Origin: Bacillota bacterium
GTDB taxonomy: Bacteria; Bacillota; DTU065
Assembly (NCBI GenBank): GCA_012842235.1
Contig: DUTE01000123.1
Location: 1 to 6,043 of the forward strand
DNA: 6,043 nucleotides
Direction: 5' to 3'
Shown here: positions 1 through 5,555 of the stretch, piece after piece
Layout: every line of letters begins with the position of its first letter
Position numbering within the stretch: the stretch's first letter is position 1
Position numbers and translations under genes: made by a program
The notes under the pieces: generated by a model
Told to the model about the DNA's origin: nothing
Databases searched by the model: none
The model's input: the letters and a program-made list of their open reading frames with translations, nothing else

Positions 1-16
1 TCACCGACAAAGTTAA
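1..16 (+). CDS. C-terminal tail of an upstream gene, possibly a DppC/OppC-type permease (partial)
   Basis: The frame starting at base 2 reads His-Arg-Gln-Ser and stops with TAA at 14-16, just before a purine-rich ribosome binding site for the next gene. Permeases of the DppC/OppC family often end in an Asp-Pro-Arg-x-Arg tail and usually lie directly upstream of the ATPase genes. HRQS would therefore suit as the last residues of such a protein. This is inference: four codons cannot identify a gene, and the other two forward frames are also open here (to 56 and 90). Confidence 0.2.
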
Positions 17-34
17 AAGAGAGCTTCAAAATGT

Positions 35-1027
35 ATTCTTACTGTTACGAACTTAAAGACATATTTCCCTACACCTCGTGGGGTTATTAAAGCTGTAGAT
101 GATGTCAGTTTTCATCTTAACAGAGGAGAAATTCTGGCTATGGTTGGTGAGTCAGGCTGTGGTAAAAGTGTCACTGCCCAGTCTATTTTAGGGCTTGTAA
201 AAGTACCACCGGCAATGGTAGAGGGAAGCATAAATTTTGCTGGCAAAGAGCTAATAGGCCTCTTGGAAGAAGAATACCGAAAAATAAGAGGTATGAAGAT
301 TAGTATGATCTTTCAAGAGCCAATGAGTTCTTTTGATCCTCTTTATACTATTGGCCAACAACTTATGGAAGTTTCTAAAGCCCATCTTCCATTAAAAGAA
401 GAAGAAGCAAAAAAAAGAATAATAGAGACATTAAAGTTAGTTCACATACCTGAGCCAGAGAAACGTTATAATGAGTATCCCCATGAAATGAGTGGGGGTA
501 TGCTTCAAAGAATTATGATAGCTATGGCACTTATAACAGGCCCGGAGATTATTATTGCTGATGAACCTACAACAGCTCTTGATGTTACTATTCAATCACA
601 GGTTCTTAATTTAATGCAGGAGCTTCAGAGTAGCTATAATGGTTCAATGCTATTTATTACTCATGATCTAGGTACTGTTGCTGAGATTGCCGATCGAGTA
701 CATGTTATGTATGCTGGCAAGATTGTAGAAAAGGCATCGGTTGTAGAGTTATTTGAATCTCCTCTTCATCCGTATACTTCAGGTCTATTGAGATCGCGTG
801 TGAAACGGGAGTATAAGGGTAAGGATTTACCATATATTAAGGGATATGTTCCTAGGGCTGATCAATTCTCAACAGGGTGTAGGTTCAGTCCAAGGTGCCC
901 AAATGCTATGGTAAAATGTCAAGAAATGACACCCCCTGAATTTCATCCTAACCAAAACCACATAGTTTCCTGCTGGCTATTTGAGGGGAGTGATAAGAGT
1001 GAAGATACTAACAACCAAGGATCTTAA
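35..1027 (+). CDS. Peptide/nickel-type ABC transporter ATPase, DppD/OppD family (start unclear, possible frameshift)
   Basis: One of two cytoplasmic ATPase subunits that would power oligopeptide/dipeptide (or nickel-chelate) import through a DppB/DppC-like permease. Numbering from codon 35 (330 residues), the order is: N-terminal strand region with LKTYFPTPRG, Walker A GESGCGKS at 38-45, Q-loop Gln94, signature MSGGM at 152-156 (Met-rich variant usual in the D subunit), Walker B IIIADE at 172-177 and switch His210. The C-terminal extension typical of oligopeptide ATPases carries Cys282, Cys288, Cys295 and Cys313. The ATG at 140 cannot be the start: it would leave only two residues before Walker A, whereas clear family sequence continues in frame back to about base 35. 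No ATG, GTG or TTG lies in that frame after the stop at 14-16; the first permitted initiator is ATT at 35. A well-placed ATG at 31 is one frame off. The next ATPase overlaps its 3' end. Family assignment is firm, substrate is not. Confidence 0.9.
   Translation: MLTVTNLKTYFPTPRGVIKAVDDVSFHLNRGEILAMVGESGCGKSVTAQSILGLVKVPPAMVEGSINFAGKELIGLLEEEYRKIRGMKISMIFQEPMSSFDPLYTIGQQLMEVSKAHLPLKEEEAKKRIIETLKLVHIPEPEKRYNEYPHEMSGGMLQRIMIAMALITGPEIIIADEPTTALDVTIQSQVLNLMQELQSSYNGSMLFITHDLGTVAEIADRVHVMYAGKIVEKASVVELFESPLHPYTSGLLRSRVKREYKGKDLPYIKGYVPRADQFSTGCRFSPRCPNAMVKCQEMTPPEFHPNQNHIVSCWLFEGSDKSEDTNNQGS
983..990 (+). promoter_or_regulatory. Ribosome binding site inside the first ATPase gene, decides the start of the second
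   Basis: GAGGGGAG lies eight bases before GTG at 999. An in-frame TTG at 981 would precede this site, so GTG 999 is the better start. The site lies within the last codons of the upstream ATPase, which suggests translational coupling. Confidence 0.7.
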
Positions 1028-1994
1028 AAAATACTTCCCTATTAGATCAGGGGTGTTTTTACAGGTAACAGGTTATGTAAAGGCTTTAGAAAAGGTCGAT
1101 TTCGAGATAAGTGAAGGAGAGACTATAGGCGTTGTTGGTGAATCTGGTTGTGGCAAAAGCACTTTAGGAAGAACCCTAGTAAAGATTTACGAACCTACTT
1201 CTGGAAAAATCACCTATTACGATCCTTCAGGACAAACCCATGATATCTCTAAGACCCTTGATAAAAATGTTAAATCTACTTTTAGAAAAGACATTCAGAT
1301 GATATTTCAAAACCCTTATGATTCCCTAGATCCAAGAATGACAATAAGAGATATAGTACTTGAACCCATTGAAACTCACGAACTTTTTACTAAAGATGAG
1401 AAAAAATCTCGCGACGAATTCATTCGCGAGCTATTGGCTAAAGTTGGTCTCCACCCAGAATATGCTAGAAGATATCCCCACGAGTTTTCCGGGGGTCAAA
1501 GACAAAGAATCGCTATAGCCCGTTCTATTTCAGTGAGTCCTCGACTCTTAATCTGTGATGAACCAACTTCAGCCCTAGATGTTTCAGTTCAAAGTCAAAT
1601 TATTAATTTGCTCAAAGAGATACAACAAGAGACAAATATGGCATTTATCTTTATCTCTCATAATCTTGATGTGGTTTATCATATGAGTGATAGAATTATA
1701 GTGATGTATTTAGGAAATATAGTAGAGTCTGCACCTTCGACTGAGCTTTTTGACAGTTCAGCTCATCCCTATACACAAGCCCTGATGTCAGCAATTCCAA
1801 GTTGGAATCCGCAAAAACGGAAACTAGACAAGATAAAGCTTGAAGGTGAACCACCAAGCCCGATTAACCCTCCTTCAGGCTGCCCATTTCATCCTAGGTG
1901 CCAGTATCGTCTAGAACAATGTGATAAGCTAAAGCCTGAATTTACAGAGGTAAAAGAAGGGCATCTATGTGCCTGCCACCTTTATACACGTTAA
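999..1994 (+). CDS. Peptide/nickel-type ABC transporter ATPase, DppF/OppF family
   Basis: Second ATPase subunit of the peptide importer, expected to heterodimerise with the preceding DppD/OppD-like subunit on the cytoplasmic face of the permease. It has 331 residues from GTG 999, the usual length for the family. Walker A GESGCGKS is at 47-54, Q-loop Gln104, signature FSGGQ at 163-167 followed by RQRIAIAR, Walker B LLICDE at 183-188 and switch His221. The C-terminal oligopeptide-transporter extension includes GEPPSPINPPSGCPFHPRC, with Cys295, Cys301, Cys308 and Cys324. The canonical FSGGQ, against MSGGM in the partner, is the usual F/D subunit difference. The gene overlaps its neighbour by 29 bases, so the two are co-transcribed. 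No substrate-binding protein gene follows; a terminator comes 54 bases after the stop. Dipeptides, oligopeptides and nickel chelates cannot be told apart from the ATPase alone. Confidence 0.93.
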   Translation: MKILTTKDLKKYFPIRSGVFLQVTGYVKALEKVDFEISEGETIGVVGESGCGKSTLGRTLVKIYEPTSGKITYYDPSGQTHDISKTLDKNVKSTFRKDIQMIFQNPYDSLDPRMTIRDIVLEPIETHELFTKDEKKSRDEFIRELLAKVGLHPEYARRYPHEFSGGQRQRIAIARSISVSPRLLICDEPTSALDVSVQSQIINLLKEIQQETNMAFIFISHNLDVVYHMSDRIIVMYLGNIVESAPSTELFDSSAHPYTQALMSAIPSWNPQKRKLDKIKLEGEPPSPINPPSGCPFHPRCQYRLEQCDKLKPEFTEVKEGHLCACHLYTR

Positions 1995-2048
1995 GTGAAT
2001 TGAAACTAAGACAGGTAAACTTAGGAATTACGAATATTAGTCCTTAAA

Positions 2049-2075
2049 GAGCAGGGAAACCTGCTCCTTTTTCTT
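2049..2075 (+). terminator. Rho-independent terminator of the ABC transporter operon
   Basis: A 7-bp perfect stem, GAGCAGG (2049-2055) with CCTGCTC (2060-2066), closes a GAAA tetraloop and is followed by a pyrimidine run CTTTTTCTTCT. It ends the ABC operon before an independent promoter that starts ten bases later. Confidence 0.85.
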
Positions 2076-2084
2076 CTATAAAGT

Positions 2085-2113
2085 TAGACGCTATAGACGA
2101 AAAGTGGTATAAT
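2085..2113 (+). promoter_or_regulatory. Sigma-A-type promoter for the 2220-2999 gene
   Basis: A perfect -10 hexamer TATAAT (2108-2113) is preceded by TGG, forming an extended -10. A fair -35, TAGACG (2085-2090, 4 of 6 matches to TTGACA), lies 17 bases upstream. Transcription should begin near 2120, giving an untranslated leader of about 100 bases before the ATG at 2220. In the leader I see only two very short ATG frames without ribosome binding sites and no clear riboswitch fold. Confidence 0.75.
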
Positions 2114-2219
2114 GTATACAGTATCATGAGAGTGTTTTTCTTAAGTGCATAGCTACAAGGTATAGAGAGGTATAAGTGTAGGAATTAGTAAGAAAAATAA
2201 AAAATGAGGAGGCTTTAAC

Positions 2220-2999
2220 ATGACCAGTTTTAGCTTGGTAGATGAACTGATTGATCTAGTTCGTTTAGGCAAAAGCAATGAAATAGATGAGCTTTTGCTA
2301 GCTTTAGAAACTGCTGTCTTAAAGAGTTCTTCTCAAATAGCTCAAGAGATTGTTAAGGAGCTGTCTCAGTCAATTTCTGAGTATTCTGGCCAATATCTCA
2401 CGAGAGTATTGCAGATATTATTTGCCAGCCAAGAAAAACTTGAAAGTGCCGATCTCTTAACTATTAGTCACATAGCCAAAAGAGATTCACTAGCGAAAAA
2501 TCAAAGTTATGCTAAGGCTCTTTTAGCTAGACAAAGCAGAGATAAAGAGGAACCATTATTATTTTTGCTTACTAAAGATATAAACCTAGCAGCCCAAGTT
2601 GTTGATATGGTTTCACCAATGACAAATCTACGCATTCCTCATCTAGATAATTTTAAGGCTCAAATATCCAAAGGTTGTGACCAAGATTTAATAATCGATG
2701 GTCTGTCTATGAAAAGCAGGGAATATGATGAGCTTTTTTGGATATTAAATCATAGAGAATTTGAAATTCTGCCCGAGCCAGATCCTTTCTTATCACAACT
2801 AAAAACTCCGTCTGAATATAGTTTTACTAATCTAGTCCTTATTAATGATGGGACATCTTATACAGCAAACAAGATTCAAAGATTAAAGAAAGTTGTACCA
2901 GATCTTATAGTTGTTAAACGTACTCATAAAGACGAACTAAAGAAAATAATTCAGGAGATAGAGTATCAAAGAGACGAGGCTGAACTATTAACAAATTAA
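2220..2999 (+). CDS. Protein of unknown function, helical N-terminal half and alpha/beta C-terminal half
   Basis: I do not recognise this 259-residue protein. The start is secure: TGAGGAGG at 2205-2212 lies seven bases before ATG 2220. It has no signal peptide or membrane segment, so it is probably cytoplasmic, and only one cysteine (Cys153). Residues 1-110 look almost wholly alpha-helical, rich in Leu, Glu and Ser. From about 112 the pattern becomes alternating strands and helices: LLFLLT (113-118), DLIID (156-160), NLVLIN (204-209) and DLIVVK (228-233), then a charged helix to the end. The segment DLIIDG (156-161) and the stretch LIVVKRTHKDELKKI (229-243) faintly recall the phospho-Asp strand and the conserved Lys strand of response-regulator receiver domains. 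The spacing between them is about 20 residues too long and the N-terminal acidic pair is not evident, so this is speculation. The gene stands alone between its own strong promoter and a bidirectional terminator. Confidence 0.85.
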   Translation: MTSFSLVDELIDLVRLGKSNEIDELLLALETAVLKSSSQIAQEIVKELSQSISEYSGQYLTRVLQILFASQEKLESADLLTISHIAKRDSLAKNQSYAKALLARQSRDKEEPLLFLLTKDINLAAQVVDMVSPMTNLRIPHLDNFKAQISKGCDQDLIIDGLSMKSREYDELFWILNHREFEILPEPDPFLSQLKTPSEYSFTNLVLINDGTSYTANKIQRLKKVVPDLIVVKRTHKDELKKIIQEIEYQRDEAELLTN

Positions 3000-3072
3000 A
3001 GCCTAGTTCATGAACCTTTACTCTAAAATCCCTTAGACAAATACTTACTCATTCTTTTTATATACTAAACCC

Positions 3073-3105
3073 AAAAAAGCCTGTAACTTTTGTTACAGGC
3101 TTTTT
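3073..3105. terminator. Bidirectional terminator between convergent genes
   Basis: The arms GCCTGTAAC (3079-3087) and GTTACAGGC (3092-3100) are perfect complements around a TTTT loop. They are flanked by A6 on the left and T5 on the right, so a U-run follows the hairpin on either strand. It lies 73 bases after the + strand stop at 2999 and 32 bases beyond the end of the - strand ferredoxin gene, and can serve both. Confidence 0.93.
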
Positions 3106-3137
3106 CCTTATACAAAAGTCAAAAATAGTTTTTGTGA

Positions 3138-3353
3138 TTAAGTAGAATAAAGGTTAGTTATAATCAGAGAAACTGCTTTTTGAGGGCAATAGCCGATACA
3201 GATTCCACAACCGATACATTCATCAGTAATAATACTCCAAGTACCATTTTTCCTAAAATGTTCCTTATTGAAAGCCTTCTTAGGGCAACTTCTAGCTGAA
3301 GGGCAAAATGGAGAACCATCACAGATATCTTCGTTGACAATAGCTTTTTTCAT
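3138..3353 (-). CDS. Small ferredoxin-like 4Fe-4S protein with an unusual first cysteine motif
   Basis: A 71-residue iron-sulfur protein, probably a cytoplasmic electron carrier or cluster-bearing accessory protein. The C-terminal motif is canonical for one [4Fe-4S] cluster: Cys46-x2-Cys49-x2-Cys52-x3-Cys56-Pro (CIGCGICIGYCP). The N-terminal motif departs from the usual CxxCxxCxxxCP: Cys11-x5-Cys17-x5-Cys23-Pro in CDGSPFCPSARSCP. That gives seven cysteines in all. Cys23-Pro can supply the fourth ligand of one cluster, as in two-cluster ferredoxins, while Cys11 and Cys17 may hold a second, incomplete or labile cluster. I chose ATG 3353 because GGGAAGG lies eight bases upstream; the longer frame from GTG 3362 would overlap that site. 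It is a single-gene unit, convergent with the 2220-2999 gene. A CsoR/CstR-like palindrome covers the likely transcription start, which suggests repression relieved by metal or reactive sulfur. The electron partner is unknown. Confidence 0.88.
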   Translation of the reverse strand: MKKAIVNEDICDGSPFCPSARSCPKKAFNKEHFRKNGTWSIITDECIGCGICIGYCPQKAVSLIITNLYST

Positions 3354-3375
3354 AAACAACACCTTCCCATAAAAA

Positions 3376-3392
3376 ATACCCCATAGGGGTAT
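3376..3392. promoter_or_regulatory. CsoR/CstR-like operator palindrome
   Basis: A 7-3-7 inverted repeat, ATACCCC-ATA-GGGGTAT, is perfect in both arms. Operators of the CsoR/RcnR/CstR repressor family (copper, nickel/cobalt, persulfide sensors) are characteristically C-tract/G-tract palindromes flanked by AT, of the form TACCC...GGGTA. It sits 22 bases upstream of the ferredoxin start codon and covers the predicted transcription start near 3390. The match and position are seen; the identity of the regulator is inferred. Confidence 0.6.
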
Positions 3393-3396
3393 GGTT

Positions 3397-3425
3397 ATAT
3401 TAATATATTATCACTTTTCTGTCTA
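3397..3425 (-). promoter_or_regulatory. Probable promoter of the ferredoxin-like gene
   Basis: On the minus strand, TAGACA (3425-3420, 5 of 6 matches to TTGACA) is followed after 17 bases by TAATAT (3402-3397, 4 of 6 matches to TATAAT). The region is very AT-rich, so alternative -10 hexamers a few bases away are possible. The predicted start near 3390 falls within the palindrome at 3376-3392. Confidence 0.45.
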
Positions 3426-3453
3426 GAATTACTTGTAGAAGTAATGCAATAAA

Positions 3454-3473
3454 GATCTCTTTGCTAAGAGATC
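3454..3473. repeat. 8-bp perfect inverted repeat, function unknown
   Basis: GATCTCTT (3454-3461) and AAGAGATC (3466-3473) flank a TGCT spacer. No strong T-run follows on the plus strand. On the minus strand the hairpin is followed by CTTTATT, a weak tail, but no minus-strand gene leads into it. It could be an operator or a transcript hairpin. Confidence 0.5.
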
Positions 3474-3537
3474 AATTATTTAAAACAAAACAGTTGTTGT
3501 GGCAGGAAGACCTAAAATATTGACGAAGAAATACATA

Positions 3538-3576
3538 ACTTTGCCAAAAGACTTTGCCAAAAGACATCGCCGAAAG
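3538..3576. repeat. Three tandem 13-bp repeats upstream of the oxidoreductase
   Basis: ACTTTGCCAAAAG occurs twice exactly (3538-3550, 3551-3563) and is followed without a gap by a degenerate third copy ACATCGCCGAAAG (3564-3576, 10 of 13 matches). Each unit has a small dyad, TTTG-C-CAAA in copies 1 and 2 and TCG-C-CGA in copy 3. The array lies 42 bases before the start codon of the Gfo/Idh/MocA gene, in its presumed control region. It may be a regulator-binding array or a replication-slippage product. Confidence 0.7.
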
Positions 3577-3589
3577 GGTTTTGGGGCAT

Positions 3590-3603
3590 TGAAAACGTTT
3601 TCC
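3590..3603. promoter_or_regulatory. LacI/GalR- or CcpA-like operator before the oxidoreductase gene
   Basis: GAAAACGTTTTC (3591-3602) is a perfect 12-bp palindrome centred on CG, the hallmark of LacI/GalR-family operators. The 14-base span TGAAAACGTTTTCC fits the catabolite-response consensus TGWAANCGNTNWCA at every position but the last. It ends directly before the ribosome binding site AGGAGGG (3604-3610), where a bound repressor would block transcription. I see no convincing sigma-A promoter for this gene between 3420 and 3590; TAAAAT at 3513-3518 is a possible -10 without a good -35. Confidence 0.6.
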
Positions 3604-3618
3604 AGGAGGGGATTCTAG

Positions 3619-4674
3619 ATGGAGAAGATTAAAATTGGTATCCTAGGGACAGGAACAATAAGTGAGTCACACATAAGAGCATACTTGAATAATCCTCAAG
3701 CTGAGATTGTTGCAATTGCTGATTCAAATAATGTGAGACTTCAGGAGATAGGGAATAAGTATAATATCGCTAAAAGATATTTATCGGCACAAGAACTATT
3801 AGACAAAGAAAAATTAGATGCTGTAAGTGTATGTAGCTTTCCAAAAAACCATGTTGAGCTTGCTTTACTAGCTCTTGAGAAGGATCTAAATATTTTAGTT
3901 GAAAAACCTTTAGGGGTAAACTATAAAGAAACAGTAAAGTTAACAGAGGCTGTTAAGAAACATGGTAAAGTGGGAATGGTTGGTATGACACATCGTTATA
4001 GAAACGATGTAAAAGTTCTTAAAGCCTTAATTGATAGCGGTGATCTAGGAAAGATTCATCATGTGCGTGCAAAACTTGTATCAAGAAGAGGTTCTCCTCT
4101 TGGCTGGTTTACAGACAAAGCTTATGCAGGTGGGGGATGTCTGTTTGATATTGGTGTGCATCTGTTAGATCTTGCTTGGTATCTAGCAGGAACCCCTACA
4201 CCTAAAACAGTAAGTGGGCATACCATAACAAGTGTTGGTGCTTATAATACATTGACACTAAACCGGTGGCGTTCTAGCCATCCATATAACCAAGATCAAA
4301 GTATCTTTGATGTAGATGACTTTGCTGCAGCTTTTATCAGATTTGAGGACGATATCTCCATGAACTTTGAGGTTGGCTGGGCAGTAAATGGTCCTGGAGA
4401 TGATGGCTTACATGTAGATATCTTCGGGGATAAGGGTGGTATCTCTTTATCACCAGCAGCTTTCTATACTGAAAAAAATGATGTATTAATGGAAGCAAAA
4501 TTGACCTATCATAATAACGATTGGTTCCAAGACGAAATTAATCATTATCTTGAATGTGTTGTAGCCCAAAAAGAGCCCATTTCGCCAATTAGACAAGGTT
4601 CTACAGTCATTCAGATGCTCGAAGCTATTGCTGTATCCTCAGAAAAGAAAAAGGAAGTTATTTTACCTCTTTAG
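3619..4674 (+). CDS. Gfo/Idh/MocA family NAD(P)-dependent oxidoreductase
   Basis: A 351-residue cytoplasmic dehydrogenase of the glucose-fructose oxidoreductase/inositol dehydrogenase family, oxidising or reducing a hydroxyl of a sugar, inositol or related polyol with NAD(P). The N-terminal Rossmann domain starts at once with GILGTGTIS (7-15; Gly10-x-Gly12) and carries an Asp at 35 after the second strand. The family motif EKP is at 95-97 with catalytic Lys96. The C-terminal alpha/beta domain holds GGGCLFDIGVHLLD (171-184), in which Asp177 and His181 match the usual catalytic pair. ATG 3619 is preceded by AGGAGGG at a spacing of eight bases. Length and motifs are normal and no residue seems lost. 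It is a single-gene unit, with a LacI/CcpA-like palindrome touching its ribosome binding site and a terminator four bases after its stop. Regulation by a sugar-sensing repressor or by catabolite control is a reasonable inference. The substrate cannot be read from sequence, and no sugar transporter or kinase lies beside it. Confidence 0.92.
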   Translation: MEKIKIGILGTGTISESHIRAYLNNPQAEIVAIADSNNVRLQEIGNKYNIAKRYLSAQELLDKEKLDAVSVCSFPKNHVELALLALEKDLNILVEKPLGVNYKETVKLTEAVKKHGKVGMVGMTHRYRNDVKVLKALIDSGDLGKIHHVRAKLVSRRGSPLGWFTDKAYAGGGCLFDIGVHLLDLAWYLAGTPTPKTVSGHTITSVGAYNTLTLNRWRSSHPYNQDQSIFDVDDFAAAFIRFEDDISMNFEVGWAVNGPGDDGLHVDIFGDKGGISLSPAAFYTEKNDVLMEAKLTYHNNDWFQDEINHYLECVVAQKEPISPIRQGSTVIQMLEAIAVSSEKKKEVILPL

Positions 4675-4678
4675 CAAT

Positions 4679-4714
4679 AAATAGCCAGGAATATTCCTGG
4701 CTATTTCCTTTTTT
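4679..4714 (+). terminator. Rho-independent terminator of the oxidoreductase gene
   Basis: Bases 4679-4706 form a perfect 28-base palindrome (14-base arms, core TAGCCAGGAAT). This gives a hairpin with a stem of up to 12 bp, followed by CC and T6 (4709-4714). It begins four bases after the TAG stop at 4672-4674. Confidence 0.9.
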
Positions 4715-4725
4715 AGAAGCAACAA

Positions 4726-4755
4726 TTAGGAATAGATAATTGTTTCTGATACAAT
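4726..4755 (+). promoter_or_regulatory. Probable extended -10 promoter for sfsA
   Basis: TACAAT (4750-4755, 5 of 6 matches to TATAAT) preceded by TGA forms an extended -10. The best -35 is weak: TTAGGA at 4726-4731, 18 bases upstream. It lies between the preceding terminator and the sfsA ribosome binding site, so sfsA probably starts its own transcript near 4762. Confidence 0.55.
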
Positions 4756-4797
4756 GATAAAAAGTTGTTTTATTATTGCCTTAAGAGGAGCGTTAGA

Positions 4798-5553
4798 ATG
4801 GAGCAAGCAAGAGATATAGAAAAGACAAGTGTCTTTTTTGATAGTGAGCTAAAACCAGGTAAGTTTTTAAAGCGACCTAACAGATTTTTGGCAGAGGTGC
4901 TGATTGATACAGGCGTAGTCTTAGCACATATAGCCGATCCAGGCAGACTTAAAGAGTTACTTGTCCCAAACACACAAGTTTTTCTATTACCAAAATCAGG
5001 TGAAAATAGAAAGACCAAATGGCAGTTGTTGCTTGTACAAAGCAACGATACATTAGTTTCTCTTAACTCTACACTGCCAAATGAGCTTGTCTATAAAGCA
5101 TTAAAAGGGAGAAAAATAGATGAGTTTGCAGAATACGATCTGATCAAACCAGAGTATAAAGTAGGTAGTAGCCGTTTCGATTTTGCTTTAGCAAAAAAAG
5201 AAGATAGATCTACTTGCAAGAAAAAGAATATACCAAGTTGCCTTCTTGAAGTAAAATCGGTAACTTTAGTTGAAGATTCTTTAGCATTGTTTCCTGATGC
5301 ACCAACCAAAAGAGGTACAAAGCATCTTAAGGAGTTAATAGAATTAAAAAAAGAAGGAATTGATACAGCGGTTCTGTTTGTAGTACAACGTGATGATGCA
5401 AATGCTGTTAAAGCAAACAGAAAAACTGATCTTGAATTTGCCCTAACACTTAAGCAAGCATATGAATCTGGTGTTTCCCTATTTGCCTATAAAACAAGAT
5501 TAGATCTAGAAAAAATAACCTTAAAAGAGAGTTTAACAGTAATTATCGATTAG
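4798..5553 (+). CDS. sfsA: SfsA family DNA/RNA nuclease (sugar fermentation stimulation protein homologue)
   Basis: A 251-residue member of the SfsA family, named for stimulation of maltose fermentation in Escherichia coli and now classed as a nucleic-acid-binding protein with a PD-(D/E)xK-type nuclease fold. The N-terminal OB-like part has FLKRPNRFLAEV (24-35), the signature HIADPGRLKELL (44-55) and RKTKWQLLLV (71-80). Nuclease-core candidates are Asp128 in SRFDFAL and Glu151-x-Lys153 in LLEVKS, followed by FPDAPTKRGTKHLKEL (165-180) and the late motif AVLFVVQRDD (191-200). ATG 4798 is preferred over the upstream in-frame TTG at 4765 because AGAGGAG (4784-4790) sits seven bases before it. 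A basic insert with two cysteines around residues 133-148, between the Asp and Glu-x-Lys strands, makes it slightly longer than many family members. It has its own promoter and terminator and no functional link to its neighbours. Family assignment is secure; the physiological role is unsettled in the family. Confidence 0.95.
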   Translation: MEQARDIEKTSVFFDSELKPGKFLKRPNRFLAEVLIDTGVVLAHIADPGRLKELLVPNTQVFLLPKSGENRKTKWQLLLVQSNDTLVSLNSTLPNELVYKALKGRKIDEFAEYDLIKPEYKVGSSRFDFALAKKEDRSTCKKKNIPSCLLEVKSVTLVEDSLALFPDAPTKRGTKHLKELIELKKEGIDTAVLFVVQRDDANAVKANRKTDLEFALTLKQAYESGVSLFAYKTRLDLEKITLKESLTVIID

Positions 5554-5555
5554 AA

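Noticed and set aside
1..1994. A new transport system
   Set aside because: Both ATPases carry complete standard motifs of the peptide/nickel importer family. Apart from the start anomaly nothing sets them apart.
2112..2152. Two tiny leader frames upstream of the unknown gene (ATG 2112 and ATG 2126)
   Set aside because: They have five and eight codons and no ribosome binding site. The first ATG overlaps the -10 element and would lie upstream of the transcription start.
3034..3066. TAGACA with TATATA/TATACT as a plus-strand promoter
   Set aside because: Spacing is 19-21 bases, and the transcript would run straight into the terminator at 3073-3105 with no gene to serve.
3120..3134. Inverted repeat CAAAAA-TAG-TTTTTG
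   Set aside because: It is almost pure A/T and short. Such repeats are expected by chance in AT-rich intergenic DNA, and the real terminator lies next to it.
3500..3514. TGGCAGG as a sigma-54 (-24) element
   Set aside because: The required GC of the -12 element is absent at the proper distance.
3520..3548. TTGACG as the -35 of the oxidoreductase promoter
   Set aside because: The position 17 bases downstream reads GCCAAA, inside the tandem repeats, and no -10-like hexamer occurs at 16-18 bases.
4773..5309. Minus-strand open frames at 4773-5045 and 5091-5309
   Set aside because: They lie wholly opposite sfsA, which has unambiguous family motifs, and show no ribosome binding site or recognisable protein pattern.
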